A stretch of 64,000 nt of DNA from Gracilimonas sp040882225 (GCA_040882225.1 JBBEBR010000014.1:1-64000), one strand, 5' to 3'. Counted from the first letter of the stretch, positions 43,686-51,932 are shown. Notes: generated by a model from the sequence alone, not told the origin. Program-made: numbers and translations.

Positions 43686-44708
43686 TTAAAATTTGAATTT
43701 TGCACCGGCTGAGATATAATCATCAAAAAAGGGTTCTAAGAAAAATTCGAAATCTTTAGAAGTTCTTTTTTCGAGCTCCTTTTGGGCGCGGAAAATATCT
43801 ACAATATCATATGCTAAAACTCCGATAATCCCCAAAATCGATAAATTCCTCCGCACACGATAAGGCTTGAGCCCTTTGAAAGCCTCTTCCATCTGATCAC
43901 CTGCAAGAAGAGCTGTTCTTGGATTTGTAGCATTCAGATAATTCTCGCGAATTACGTAGTAATCAGTTCTTTCTGTGCTATAGTCACTATGGAATTTATA
44001 AATCAGTGAAGCAGAGCCAATAAAAGCTCCAAAGACGATTGCCGATTTCACATATTCTTCTCTCTTTAATTGCGCAATACCAGGTATCAATTCGAAAGTA
44101 GTTAGGAGTTTTTCATCCGGATAAAAGAAGAATTGCTGGTATTGAACATTTTCTTTTTTTGACACCAGGAAATCTTTCGGATAAAACTTTGGATTTTCGA
44201 AAGTTAGTTTTTGAATAGATTCTGATAATTTAAAAACTCCGAACTCTTCAGTGAATTGGGATTGGTCAAGTTTGATTTGAGAACCTGAATCACTTAGTGC
44301 CACAATATCTCCCCCAATAAGAAAACGAATGGATGCATTTTTATTCTTAAGGATGATTTCATTTTTAGATAAATCAAATTCGTGCTGAACAGTATGCAGC
44401 GAATCGCTTTGGATATGTTGAAAAATGTAGGTGTCTTCATCAGTAGGATAGGAAAGGTACAGATGATTGATACCGGCATTCACTCTGAGAGTATCTCCAT
44501 TAGCTACCTTGTGAATTAATGGCTTGTTCATTCCAATTTGAACAAACGCCGTGTCTACATTTAGCTGAAAGTGAAGATATCCATAGGATTGATTTTCACG
44601 GTCGAATTGTGCCTGAGCGCTGCAAAACCCAATAGAAAAGAGTAAAAAAAATAAGAGTCTGCTTAAGATCGTGAAAAACCGCCTGCTATAAATCCACATT
44701 ACAATCAC
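43686..44708 (-). CDS. PEGA-like exported membrane protein, cassette copy 1
   Basis: The 340-residue product starts with GTG overlapping the DUF885 stop codon (GTGA); an ATG three codons later (44699) is an alternative. The signal peptide is followed by GYLHFQLNVDTAFVQIG and a GDTLRV strand, matching its paralogs. LIPGIAQLKREEYVKSA corresponds to the VIPGASQFYKR segment of copy 3, and two hydrophobic helices follow. The C-terminus is AGAKFKF. It begins the run of three PEGA/lipoprotein pairs. Confidence 0.65.
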   Translation of the reverse strand: MIVMWIYSRRFFTILSRLLFFLLFSIGFCSAQAQFDRENQSYGYLHFQLNVDTAFVQIGMNKPLIHKVANGDTLRVNAGINHLYLSYPTDEDTYIFQHIQSDSLHTVQHEFDLSKNEIILKNKNASIRFLIGGDIVALSDSGSQIKLDQSQFTEEFGVFKLSESIQKLTFENPKFYPKDFLVSKKENVQYQQFFFYPDEKLLTTFELIPGIAQLKREEYVKSAIVFGAFIGSASLIYKFHSDYSTERTDYYVIRENYLNATNPRTALLAGDQMEEAFKGLKPYRVRRNLSILGIIGVLAYDIVDIFRAQKELEKRTSKDFEFFLEPFFDDYISAGAKFKF

Positions 44709-46423
44709 ATCCCCTCTAAATAATCACCAAATTCCCAGTCTGAACTAAAATTCTCAGAGAGATTTTCCCTGGCCAAAAGTGCTTTTACCATTGCTACGGG
44801 AATGCTGTTTTCTTTGAGGATGGCATCATGAAAATCCTTTTCGCTCATATCACCATTTTCAACCAACTGGAGCCGGAGTGAATAAAACTGCATAGCACCA
44901 ATCATATACGCGATTTGGTAGAGTGGGCCATAATTTCCTTCAAATGAACGGCGGACTTCAGCTTCGGCATTGGCGCGTTCATGGCCAACTTTGTCAACCA
45001 GGTAATCAATAGATTGCTGAGGAGTCCATTTTCCAAGATGATAGTTTAGCGAGAAAACAATGCGGGCACAGCGGTGCATTCGCCAGTACAACATGCCGAT
45101 TTTATCTTCAGGTGACTCTGCAAATCCTTTATTCCAAAGCACCATTTCCCAATAAAGAGCCCAGCCTTCCGACCAAAACGGCGTTCGGAATAAACTGCGT
45201 TGCGTTTGGTAGCGCTGATTCATGAACTGCTGTAAATGATGGCCTGGAATTAATTCATGATGAACAACTGCCTTAGAAAAGTGAGGATTGTTGCCGCGCA
45301 TGCTCATCATTTTCGCGTCCTGATTCATGCTGTTTGTCGGGTAGGCTATTCGAACAACTTCTCCTCCCAAAAAGAACGGAGCAACCAGTTGTTGTTCGGG
45401 GCTCAGCATAACCATGCGCCAGGTTTCTTTGGCTAAATCAGGAATGGTGACAAGATCTCGGTCTTCAAGAAAACCAACGGCTTCATCCGCAAGCTTTTTT
45501 ACCAATGCCGGCTGTTCTCCTTCTTGCACATAGGTATTTTTCACAGCTTCAAGAGCGGCCTTCCAGTCATCGCCGAAGCCCATTTCCTGAGATGCTTTCA
45601 ACATTTCACGCTCCGACCATTCAAATTGTTTGTTCGCTATTTCGATTAGCTCTTCCGGCGTGTAGGAAATCATCTCGAACTGAAGGCGACGGATTATTTC
45701 ATCTCTCCCGATCGGATTGCCAATAATTCCGCTGCCATCATCTTTATCAGATTCTTTATCAAAATGAGATTGAGCGAATTCAGCATATTCTTTCATAGAA
45801 AAATCCAGTTTCTGAAAAGGCTCTGTTGCCCACCAAGTGAAATCAGGATCATATCCGTCATAAAATTTAAAAGCTTCTTCGATACCTTTCCGAAGATCCT
45901 CTATCGCCCGCGCTAAGACTTCTGCTTCTTTCTTGGTTGGTAGATTTCCGTTTTCAAGAATTTGTTTCTTTTGTGTGATAATCGAAATCCATTCATTAAA
46001 ATGAGCAGCTACTTCTTTACCGTCCATCGAAGTCCCAACTCTTCTTTTGTTGATGAAAGCCATGATGGAATCCTGAGCAGGTAAAATTTTAGCTATAGAC
46101 TGAAAATTTCCCTTGTCCTTTTCTAAAAAATAAAGAGAACGATCAAGGCTATTCTTGAACAGGGTGTAATCTACTTTTTCAGAATGGGTTAATCTTTCAA
46201 AACTGAGCCTGTTAACAGAAGAAAGCCAATTGCTGTAGAAATCTTCAAAGCGATGAAAATACTCCTCGGAAGAACGGACAGAGTACTTTCGGGAAAGAGC
46301 GCCATAATCGGCTCGGTATATAGAAATCAGTTCGGAGATTTGATTTTCTTCTGCAGGCTGAGCAAGTGCGTTTTGTGCCGGTGAAAGAAGAAGCAGGGAT
46401 AATAGAAGTAGAAATGTTCGCAT
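44705..46423 (-). CDS. Exported DUF885-family protein (putative metallopeptidase)
   Basis: With the ATG at 46423 the protein has 572 residues and a clean signal peptide (MRTFLLLLSLLLLSPAQNALAQ); an upstream ATG at 46477 would add 18 residues. The C-terminal half contains HHELIPGHHLQQF and SEGWALYWEMVLW, the diagnostic segments of DUF885 proteins. These are related to zinc peptidases (HExxxGH-type). It is the first gene of the minus-strand operon and is coupled by a GTGA overlap to the first PEGA-like gene, so it may process or mature the operon's exported products. That role is inference. Confidence 0.85.
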   Translation of the reverse strand: MRTFLLLLSLLLLSPAQNALAQPAEENQISELISIYRADYGALSRKYSVRSSEEYFHRFEDFYSNWLSSVNRLSFERLTHSEKVDYTLFKNSLDRSLYFLEKDKGNFQSIAKILPAQDSIMAFINKRRVGTSMDGKEVAAHFNEWISIITQKKQILENGNLPTKKEAEVLARAIEDLRKGIEEAFKFYDGYDPDFTWWATEPFQKLDFSMKEYAEFAQSHFDKESDKDDGSGIIGNPIGRDEIIRRLQFEMISYTPEELIEIANKQFEWSEREMLKASQEMGFGDDWKAALEAVKNTYVQEGEQPALVKKLADEAVGFLEDRDLVTIPDLAKETWRMVMLSPEQQLVAPFFLGGEVVRIAYPTNSMNQDAKMMSMRGNNPHFSKAVVHHELIPGHHLQQFMNQRYQTQRSLFRTPFWSEGWALYWEMVLWNKGFAESPEDKIGMLYWRMHRCARIVFSLNYHLGKWTPQQSIDYLVDKVGHERANAEAEVRRSFEGNYGPLYQIAYMIGAMQFYSLRLQLVENGDMSEKDFHDAILKENSIPVAMVKALLARENLSENFSSDWEFGDYLEGM

Positions 46424-46453
46424 TAGTGGGGTGTATTTTTTGCCAATATATAC

Positions 46454-46515
46454 AAAACCATTAAAATGGTTTTTCACTTATCAGGTTTTTGCAACCCCAC
46501 GGTTGAAACCGTGGG
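46454..46515. repeat. REP-like hairpin R1
   Basis: The palindrome CCCACGGTTGAAACCGTGGG at 46496-46515 is preceded by a second palindrome (AAAACCATTAAAATGGTTTT, 46454-46473) and by CACTTATCAGGTTTTTG, also found before R3 at 48575-48582. GTGGGTTATGTGG follows. Such hairpins resemble REP sequences mobilised by RAYT transposases; no such gene is in the window. Confidence 0.8.
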
Positions 46516-46604
46516 TTATGTGGAACCGTTGTTTTCTGATCTATGAATCCTTGGGGGTATGTGCCTTCATGCATTCTTTGTGTGGATGAAAGCGGATTCT
46601 GGAT

Positions 46605-46665
46605 AAAACCATTAAAATGGTTTTATCAGTATTTTCCTTATTCATCCCACGGATAAATCTGTGGG
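46605..46665. repeat. REP-like hairpin R2
   Basis: A second copy of the AAAACCATTAAAATGGTTTT palindrome (46605-46624) is followed by the hairpin CCCACGGATAAATCTGTGGG (46646-46665) and GTTATGTGG. An open frame covering this area (46541-46741) is a by-product of the repeat and is not called as a gene. Confidence 0.8.
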
Positions 46666-46710
46666 TTATGTGGCCGGGTTTTGATTCGAAAATCCCATTT
46701 CTTATTGTAT

Positions 46711-47130
46711 TTATGAAAGAAGCTTTTTTCTTAATGACCAAGATGAAAACAATAATAATGCAGCACCTAAATTTTGCAGAATTTTAGCAAGTCCTAAAAC
46801 CTGGGATATAACCTCATCATTTCTGCAAAGTTCTCTTATACCTATAATGTGCAAAACTCCAATTAATCCAGTAAATAGCATAAAATAAGAAGCACTATAA
46901 ATTATACCATGATTCGGTTTGAATATTAGCATGCAAACCAATGCCATTTCAATTGTTATTAAGAGGGATAAAATAAACTCAGGTGCATTAACATGTATAT
47001 TTAAAGAATTAATTATTATATAGAAGGTAGATGGATTTAATAGTTTCTCAAAAATAGAATAAGAAAGCATTAAAGTTACAAGTGCTCTTGGGCCATTTAT
47101 CCAAAATTGATCAGTTTTAAAAATCATCAT
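46711..47130 (-). CDS. MauE/DoxX-like four-helix membrane protein
   Basis: The 139-residue protein has about four hydrophobic helices (LVTLMLSYSIFEKLL, FILSLLITIEMALVCMLI, YSASYFMLFTGLIGVLHIIGI, ILQNLGAALLLFSSW) and an overall layout like the MauE/DoxX family. It lacks an obvious CxxC pair, although single cysteines are present (VCMLI and ELCRND). MauE is known from methylamine dehydrogenase maturation, where disulfides matter. Here it is the last gene after the 6-bladed propeller gene, with two bases between. A maturation or transport role for the operon's small peptide is inference. Confidence 0.6.
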   Translation of the reverse strand: MMIFKTDQFWINGPRALVTLMLSYSIFEKLLNPSTFYIIINSLNIHVNAPEFILSLLITIEMALVCMLIFKPNHGIIYSASYFMLFTGLIGVLHIIGIRELCRNDEVISQVLGLAKILQNLGAALLLFSSWSLRKKLLS

Positions 47131-47132
47131 TT

Positions 47133-48179
47133 TTAATTAAGCTTCCATATCATAATTTTCCCCAGTTCTTCTGATATTCCGGCAAGATGGTTCCCTGACC
47201 TCGTCACTGCCTCGAGTCGCTCCGGCAACTCATAGCTGTACAAATAATTCCCATCTTCAAGGTTGTAAACATCTATAAAACCCGCATGCCATTCATCGCT
47301 GTTCTTGATTTTTTGGTGTACAAAAAGTTGAATAGTGTTATTAACCACTTGAGGATTCTGGGTAGTTTGCTCCCAGGATGAAAAATTAACGGTATTCATA
47401 TGCCCTACCTCATTTGCGTAATAAGGTTCAATATCTGGCAGCCCCTTGTGGTCGATGGGTTTTCTGAAATAAAGCAGTTTTCCCTTTTGTGAAAATTTTA
47501 AAAACATATTTGTGTGGAACTGTGATTGTACAACGCTACCATCTGGAGCTAATGCTGAATAACTTTCTAATACAAAAGACCAAAGTGAAGGGGCGTCAAC
47601 TATAGCTTCAGCATCATTCACATATTCACCCGAAAGCATATGTTTTTTCATTTGATTATCGAATCTTCTTTCGAGCCAATACCCCTCACTTCCAACGGGA
47701 ATCACTCGGATAAAGACTTCAGGAAAATTTAATATTTTCCAATCTTCTTCCTTTTCTGTATTAAAGATAGTTACACGATTATTACGGCCATCTAACGCCC
47801 ATAAATTACCTGCCTGATCTATCATAATATCAATTATAACTAAAAATTCTCCGGGTCCCTTTCCCTCTCCTTTTCCGAACGAGTGGATTAATTCCCCTTT
47901 CAAATCAAATTGTTTTACTACTTTCTCATTATTGTCGGCAACATATATATGCCTGCCCTGGCCAAAACGCATATGAAGAGAAGAAATAAATTCTGTGGAA
48001 ATTCCAATTTTCTCGAATTCCATTTCTTTCCAAATTCTATCCTCCACACTTTGAGGAACAGGTTGCTGGAGAAAAGCTTTTTCCAAATCCGTTGCCCTTT
48101 TACTTCTTGTTAAAATAAAAGTCAGGATCAGGAAGAATAAAGCAATAAAAACGGATGTTATAAACCAGCTTCGCTTCAT
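47133..48179 (-). CDS. 6-bladed beta-propeller protein with N-terminal membrane anchor
   Basis: The 348-residue protein has one N-terminal hydrophobic segment (residues about 5-24, WFITSVFIALFFLILTFILT), probably an uncleaved anchor. It is followed by NHL-like propeller blades (GRHIYVADNNEKVVKQFDLKGELIHSFG and GNLWALDGRNNRVTIFN). This matches the group annotated as 6-bladed beta-propeller in Bacteroidota. It lies between the small peptide gene and the MauE-like gene in a minus-strand operon. A hairpin at 48199-48228 separates it from the peptide gene. It probably binds a ligand in the periplasm; the ligand is unknown. Confidence 0.75.
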   Translation of the reverse strand: MKRSWFITSVFIALFFLILTFILTRSKRATDLEKAFLQQPVPQSVEDRIWKEMEFEKIGISTEFISSLHMRFGQGRHIYVADNNEKVVKQFDLKGELIHSFGKGEGKGPGEFLVIIDIMIDQAGNLWALDGRNNRVTIFNTEKEEDWKILNFPEVFIRVIPVGSEGYWLERRFDNQMKKHMLSGEYVNDAEAIVDAPSLWSFVLESYSALAPDGSVVQSQFHTNMFLKFSQKGKLLYFRKPIDHKGLPDIEPYYANEVGHMNTVNFSSWEQTTQNPQVVNNTIQLFVHQKIKNSDEWHAGFIDVYNLEDGNYLYSYELPERLEAVTRSGNHLAGISEELGKIMIWKLN

Positions 48180-48198
48180 CTATTGTACTTTTGTTTTT

Positions 48199-48228
48199 AA
48201 GAGGGAGTAATGGTTATCACTCCCTCTT
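48199..48228 (-). promoter_or_regulatory. Intra-operon hairpin after the peptide gene
   Basis: A perfect 10-bp stem (AAGAGGGAGT at 48199-48208 with its complement at 48219-48228) lies 14 bases after the peptide stop codon and 20 bases before the propeller start. On the minus strand it is not followed by a T run, so it is more likely an mRNA-stabilising or partial-termination element than a full terminator. It would favour peptide over propeller expression. Confidence 0.6.
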
Positions 48229-48241
48229 TTATAATTGATTG

Positions 48242-48415
48242 TTAAGGTAGATAATCAGGCAAGTGACTTGCGCACTGAATGTTAGCGCCATTGCAAGTGG
48301 GATCATCTTTCTCTGCATCAGCAACTACAGTTGTTGAGTTGCCGATCGCCATACCAAGTGCGAATATACATGCACCAATAAAGCTACTAAGTTTTAACAG
48401 GTTGAGTTTTTTCAT
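48242..48415 (-). CDS. Small exported peptide with two cysteines
   Basis: The 57-residue product starts at the ATG at 48415 (MKKLNLLKL). The frame is open upstream to 48550, but that extension has no signal-like features and overlaps AT-rich non-coding sequence. A signal-like hydrophobic core (LSSFIGACIFALGMAI) ends before the mature part (about 30 residues), which contains two cysteines, in PTCNG and IQCAS. It leads the operon with the propeller and MauE-like genes. This layout resembles the short NVEALA-type peptides found beside propeller genes in Bacteroidota, but the sequence is different. The function is unknown. Confidence 0.6.
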   Translation of the reverse strand: MKKLNLLKLSSFIGACIFALGMAIGNSTTVVADAEKDDPTCNGANIQCASHLPDYLP

Positions 48416-48585
48416 ATCTCTTCCTCTGATTTTAGATTGTAATGAACACAAATCATGTAAAAAAAAACACTTAAAAGCAAATAAATCTATAATAACAACA
48501 AGATTTTCAACTTTATGAAAACTTTTTTGAGCCAATATTAATAAAAACAATTAAGTGGTTTTTCCACTTATCAGGTTTTTGTAAT

Positions 48586-48605
48586 CCCACGGTTAAAACC
48601 GTGGG
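48586..48605. repeat. REP-like hairpin R3
   Basis: CCCACGGTTAAAACCGTGGG is preceded by CACTTATCAGGTTTTTG and followed by TTATGTG, the same arrangement as R1. It lies between the peptide gene and the VapBC module. Confidence 0.8.
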
Positions 48606-48645
48606 TTATGTGTGGAAAGTATTTCTTTCGATACTAAAACCATAA

Positions 48646-48665
48646 CCCACGGATTTATCCGTGGG
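48646..48665. repeat. REP-like hairpin R4, inverted
   Basis: CCCACGGATTTATCCGTGGG is a perfect hairpin preceded by CATAA. Its reverse complement matches R2, so R3 and R4 form an inverted pair. Another palindrome (AACGGTT/AACCGTT, 48692-48707) follows. Confidence 0.8.
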
Positions 48666-48731
48666 AAAAGAACCACACAGCACATGAGGAGAACGGTTTT
48701 AACCGTTTCTAAAGAGGATTTTAATTAATCT

Positions 48732-48770
48732 ATGTAATACGTAAATTATATCGATCAAAAAATGTAATAC
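48732..48770 (+). promoter_or_regulatory. Candidate VapBC operator: two ATGTAATAC direct repeats
   Basis: ATGTAATAC occurs at 48732-48740 and 48762-48770, 30 bases apart, ending two bases before the antitoxin ATG. Direct repeats in phase on the helix would suit autoregulation by the AbrB-like antitoxin. This role is inferred from position and spacing. Confidence 0.45.
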
Positions 48771-48772
48771 CT

Positions 48773-48979
48773 ATGGAAACAGTAAAAATTTCTCCAAAAT
48801 TTCAGGTTGTAATTCCGTCAAAAATAAGAAAATCTCTGAATCTTAAAGCCGGACAAAAAGTGCGGATGATCCCGATTGAAGGCAGAATTGAGATAGTACC
48901 GATTCCGGATTCAAAATCACTTCGGGGATTCGCCAAGGGTATTGATACGTCATTACACCGGGAGGAAGATCGATTTTGA
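48773..48979 (+). CDS. vapB: AbrB/MazE-type antitoxin
   Basis: The 68-residue protein is a swapped-hairpin AbrB-like DNA-binding domain: VKISPKFQVVIPSKIRKSLNLKAGQKVRMIPIEGRIEIVPI (residues about 4-44). The C-terminal tail (residues about 45-68, ending SLHREEDRF) would wrap the toxin. It binds its own promoter in known VapBC systems; candidate repeats lie just upstream. Its stop codon overlaps the toxin's TTG start (TTGA), so the two are translationally coupled. The VapB name follows from the PIN toxin partner. Confidence 0.88.
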   Translation: METVKISPKFQVVIPSKIRKSLNLKAGQKVRMIPIEGRIEIVPIPDSKSLRGFAKGIDTSLHREEDRF

Positions 48980-49353
48980 ATGTTTTAGATTCTTCAGGAT
49001 GGTTGGAATTTTTTACAGATGGTAAAAATGCAGATATTTTCGAGCCTGTAATTGATAATCACGATGAGTTGTTAGTTCCTTCCATTTGCTATTATGAAGT
49101 TTATAAAGTTCTTTTTAGAGAATTGAATAAATCGAAAGCACTGGATGGAATAGCATTAATGGCTAACGGAGCAGAAATACCGGTAGATCAGGAAGTTGCT
49201 TTAACAGCAGCTCAAATAAATGCAGAGAGAAAACTACCTATGGCAGATTCTTTGATATATGCTATCACTTTAAAAAAAGATGCCACATTATGGACACAGG
49301 ATTCCGATTTTAAAGGATTACCACATGTAAAGTATTTCCCCAAAAAGGAATAG
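48976..49353 (+). CDS. vapC: PIN-domain ribonuclease toxin
   Basis: The 125-residue protein is a PIN-domain RNase with the expected acidic residues: Asp5 (VLDSSGW), Glu41 (YYEVYK), Asp91 (MADSLIYA) and Asp109/Asp111 (TQDSDF). VapC toxins cleave tRNA or rRNA to slow growth. It starts with TTG inside the antitoxin stop codon (TTGA). The end lies close to leuS. All catalytic positions are intact, so the toxin is predicted to be active. Confidence 0.9.
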   Translation: MNVLDSSGWLEFFTDGKNADIFEPVIDNHDELLVPSICYYEVYKVLFRELNKSKALDGIALMANGAEIPVDQEVALTAAQINAERKLPMADSLIYAITLKKDATLWTQDSDFKGLPHVKYFPKKE

Positions 49354-49400
49354 AGATTCTTATCTTCCTGCCTTATTAAAGAATTTCAAAAAAAGCATTG

Positions 49401-51932
49401 ATGCACTCCTACAATCCGGCAGATATCGAGACCAAGTGGCAAAAGTACTGGCTCGAAAATAAAACCTTCCAAACACCCACTGATAAAACCAAACCCAAGT
49501 ACTACGTGCTGGATATGTTTCCCTATCCGAGTGGAGCCGGGCTGCATGTTGGACATCCGGAAGGATATACTGCCACCGATATCATTGCGAGATATAAACG
49601 CATGAAAGGATTTAATGTGCTTCATCCGATTGGTTGGGATGCTTTTGGTTTACCTGCCGAACAATATGCCATTAAAACGGGAACGCATCCAAAAACTACG
49701 ACCGAAAAGAATATCAACAAATTTCGGGAGCAGTTGCAGGCTATTGGTTTTAGTTACGACTGGGACCGGGAAGTGAATACCACCGATCCAGATTATTACA
49801 AGTGGACTCAATGGATTTTCCTTCAGCTCTTCAAAAAAGGACTCGCTTATGAAGATGAGGTTGCCGTAAACTGGTGTCCTGAGTTGGGAACCGTGCTCGC
49901 CAACGAAGAAGTAATAGACGGGAAAAGCGAAGTAGGTGGATTTCCTGTAATCCGCAAACCTATGCGGCAGTGGGTTCTGAAAATCACCGCATACGCCGAC
50001 CGGTTGTTGGAGGATTTGGAAGATTTAGACTGGCCGCATTCCCTCAAGGAAATGCAGCGTAACTGGATCGGTAAATCCATCGGTGCAGAAATTGATTTTG
50101 AGGTTTCGGATTTTGAAGAAAAGATCCGTGTGTTCACCACTCGCCCAGATACCATTTTCGGAGCCACTTATATGGTTTTGGCTCCTGAGCATCATTTGGT
50201 GAAGAAAATCACCACAAAAGAACAGCAAGCTGCGGTTGAGAATTATCGTGAAGAAGCGGCAAAGAAATCAGATTTAGACCGGCAGGAGTTATCTAAAGAA
50301 AAGTCCGGAGTTTTTACGGGAGCTTATGCTGTAAATCCTGCAAACGAAGAAAAAATCCCAATCTGGATTGCCGATTATGTGCTGGCGAGTTACGGAACGG
50401 GTGCTATAATGGCCGTCCCAGGTCAGGATGAAAGAGACTGGGAATTTGCCGAGAAGTTTGATCTTGAAATCGTTCGAACTGTTGAGCCTGAAGATGGTTT
50501 TGACGGAAAAGCCTATACGGGTGAAGGTCCTGCTATCAACAGTGATTTTTTGGATGGAATGAATATCAACGCCGCCAAGAAAAAAATTATAAACTGGCTG
50601 GAAGAAAAAGGTGCCGGGAAAAAATCGATTAATTATAAACTGCGCGACTGGCTGTTTTCACGTCAACGTTATTGGGGCGAACCCTTTCCCATCATTCATG
50701 TGGATGGGGAAGCCAAAGCGGTTCCTGAATCAGAATTACCGATTGTTTTGCCTGAAGTGGATAAATATGAACCCACAGGAACCGGTGAGCCGCCACTTGC
50801 AAACGCCACAGATTGGGTGAAAACCACCGATCCCGCAACAGGAAAACCGGCGCTTCGCGAAACCAATACGATGCCGCAATGGGCAGGTTCCTGCTGGTAT
50901 TACCTGCGCTACATCAGCCCGAATTTCGACGGCGGACCCGTTGATCCCGACTATGAAAATTACTGGATGCCCGTGGATTTATATGTGGGTGGTGCGGAAC
51001 ATGCGGTTCTTCATTTACTTTATGCCCGTTTTTGGCATAAGGTTTTGTTTGATATTGGAGTGGTTTCAACCAAAGAGCCTTTTCAGAAGCTGGTGAATCA
51101 GGGGATGATTTTGGGAGAGATGGAATTCAGAGATTCAGAAGGGGAGAAACTTTCTGATGATGAAGTGGAGAACAAAGGAGAGGGTTTCGTAAAAAAAGGA
51201 ACGGATATCAGAGTTGAAGCCCGTGCTCATAAAATGTCTAAAAGCCGTGGAAATGTGATAAATCCTGATAATATCATTGCCCAGTATGGCGCGGATTCTC
51301 TGCGATTATACGAAATGTTTATGGGACCGCTCGAACAAGTGAAACCATGGAGCACCAAAGGAGTGGAAGGGGTGAACCGATTTCTGAATCGTGTTTGGCG
51401 CTTGTTGGTGGATGAGGATTCAGGTGCCATCAACCCGAAAATAAAAAATACGGAAGCTGAAAAAGAGCACCTGAAACCGCTGCATGAAGCCATCAAAAAA
51501 GTGACCGAAGATATTGAGGCGATGCGTTTCAATACCGCAATTTCGGCTTTGATGATTTTTGTAAATGAAGCCAATGGCTGGAAGGAAATCCCGCTTACAG
51601 TGGCTAAAGAGTTTGTGCAGATTTTGAATCCATTTGCGCCTCACATTTCCGAAGAACTTTGGAAGTTATTGGGGAATGAAAAATCGCTTGCCTACACCGA
51701 ATGGCCGGAATTCAACGAAGAGCATTTGAAGGCTGATTCTGTAACCTATCCGGTTCAAATAAATGGGAAAGTCCGGGCAGATATTGAAGTTCCTGCTGAT
51801 AAAGCTAAAGACAAGGATTTTGTGCTGAAGTTAGCCAAGGAAGAAGAGAATGTGGCTAAATATCTTTCTGAAGGGAACTTGGTGAAAGAGATATTTGTGC
51901 CGGGAAGAATTGTGAATCTGGTGGTGAAGTAG
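49401..51932 (+). CDS. leuS: Leucyl-tRNA synthetase
   Basis: LeuRS charges tRNA(Leu). From the ATG at 49401 (MHSYNPADIETKWQKYW) the protein has 843 residues; an in-frame TTG one codon earlier is not needed. It has the HIGH motif as HVGH (49-52), the KMSKS motif at 611-615, the editing-domain segments (FTTRPDTIFGATYMVLAPEH and YGTGAIMAVPGQDERD) and the C-terminal anticodon-binding region. Length and domains are standard for bacterial LeuRS. It follows the VapBC module closely. Confidence 0.98.
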   Translation: MHSYNPADIETKWQKYWLENKTFQTPTDKTKPKYYVLDMFPYPSGAGLHVGHPEGYTATDIIARYKRMKGFNVLHPIGWDAFGLPAEQYAIKTGTHPKTTTEKNINKFREQLQAIGFSYDWDREVNTTDPDYYKWTQWIFLQLFKKGLAYEDEVAVNWCPELGTVLANEEVIDGKSEVGGFPVIRKPMRQWVLKITAYADRLLEDLEDLDWPHSLKEMQRNWIGKSIGAEIDFEVSDFEEKIRVFTTRPDTIFGATYMVLAPEHHLVKKITTKEQQAAVENYREEAAKKSDLDRQELSKEKSGVFTGAYAVNPANEEKIPIWIADYVLASYGTGAIMAVPGQDERDWEFAEKFDLEIVRTVEPEDGFDGKAYTGEGPAINSDFLDGMNINAAKKKIINWLEEKGAGKKSINYKLRDWLFSRQRYWGEPFPIIHVDGEAKAVPESELPIVLPEVDKYEPTGTGEPPLANATDWVKTTDPATGKPALRETNTMPQWAGSCWYYLRYISPNFDGGPVDPDYENYWMPVDLYVGGAEHAVLHLLYARFWHKVLFDIGVVSTKEPFQKLVNQGMILGEMEFRDSEGEKLSDDEVENKGEGFVKKGTDIRVEARAHKMSKSRGNVINPDNIIAQYGADSLRLYEMFMGPLEQVKPWSTKGVEGVNRFLNRVWRLLVDEDSGAINPKIKNTEAEKEHLKPLHEAIKKVTEDIEAMRFNTAISALMIFVNEANGWKEIPLTVAKEFVQILNPFAPHISEELWKLLGNEKSLAYTEWPEFNEEHLKADSVTYPVQINGKVRADIEVPADKAKDKDFVLKLAKEEENVAKYLSEGNLVKEIFVPGRIVNLVVK

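Noticed and set aside
46541..46741. Open frame of 66 codons in the REP region
   Set aside because: It covers REP palindromes and overlaps the end of the MauE-like gene; it has no protein-like features.
48416..48550. N-terminal extension of the small peptide gene
   Set aside because: The 45 extra residues precede the signal-like segment and would bury it; the internal ATG at 48415 gives a normal exported peptide.
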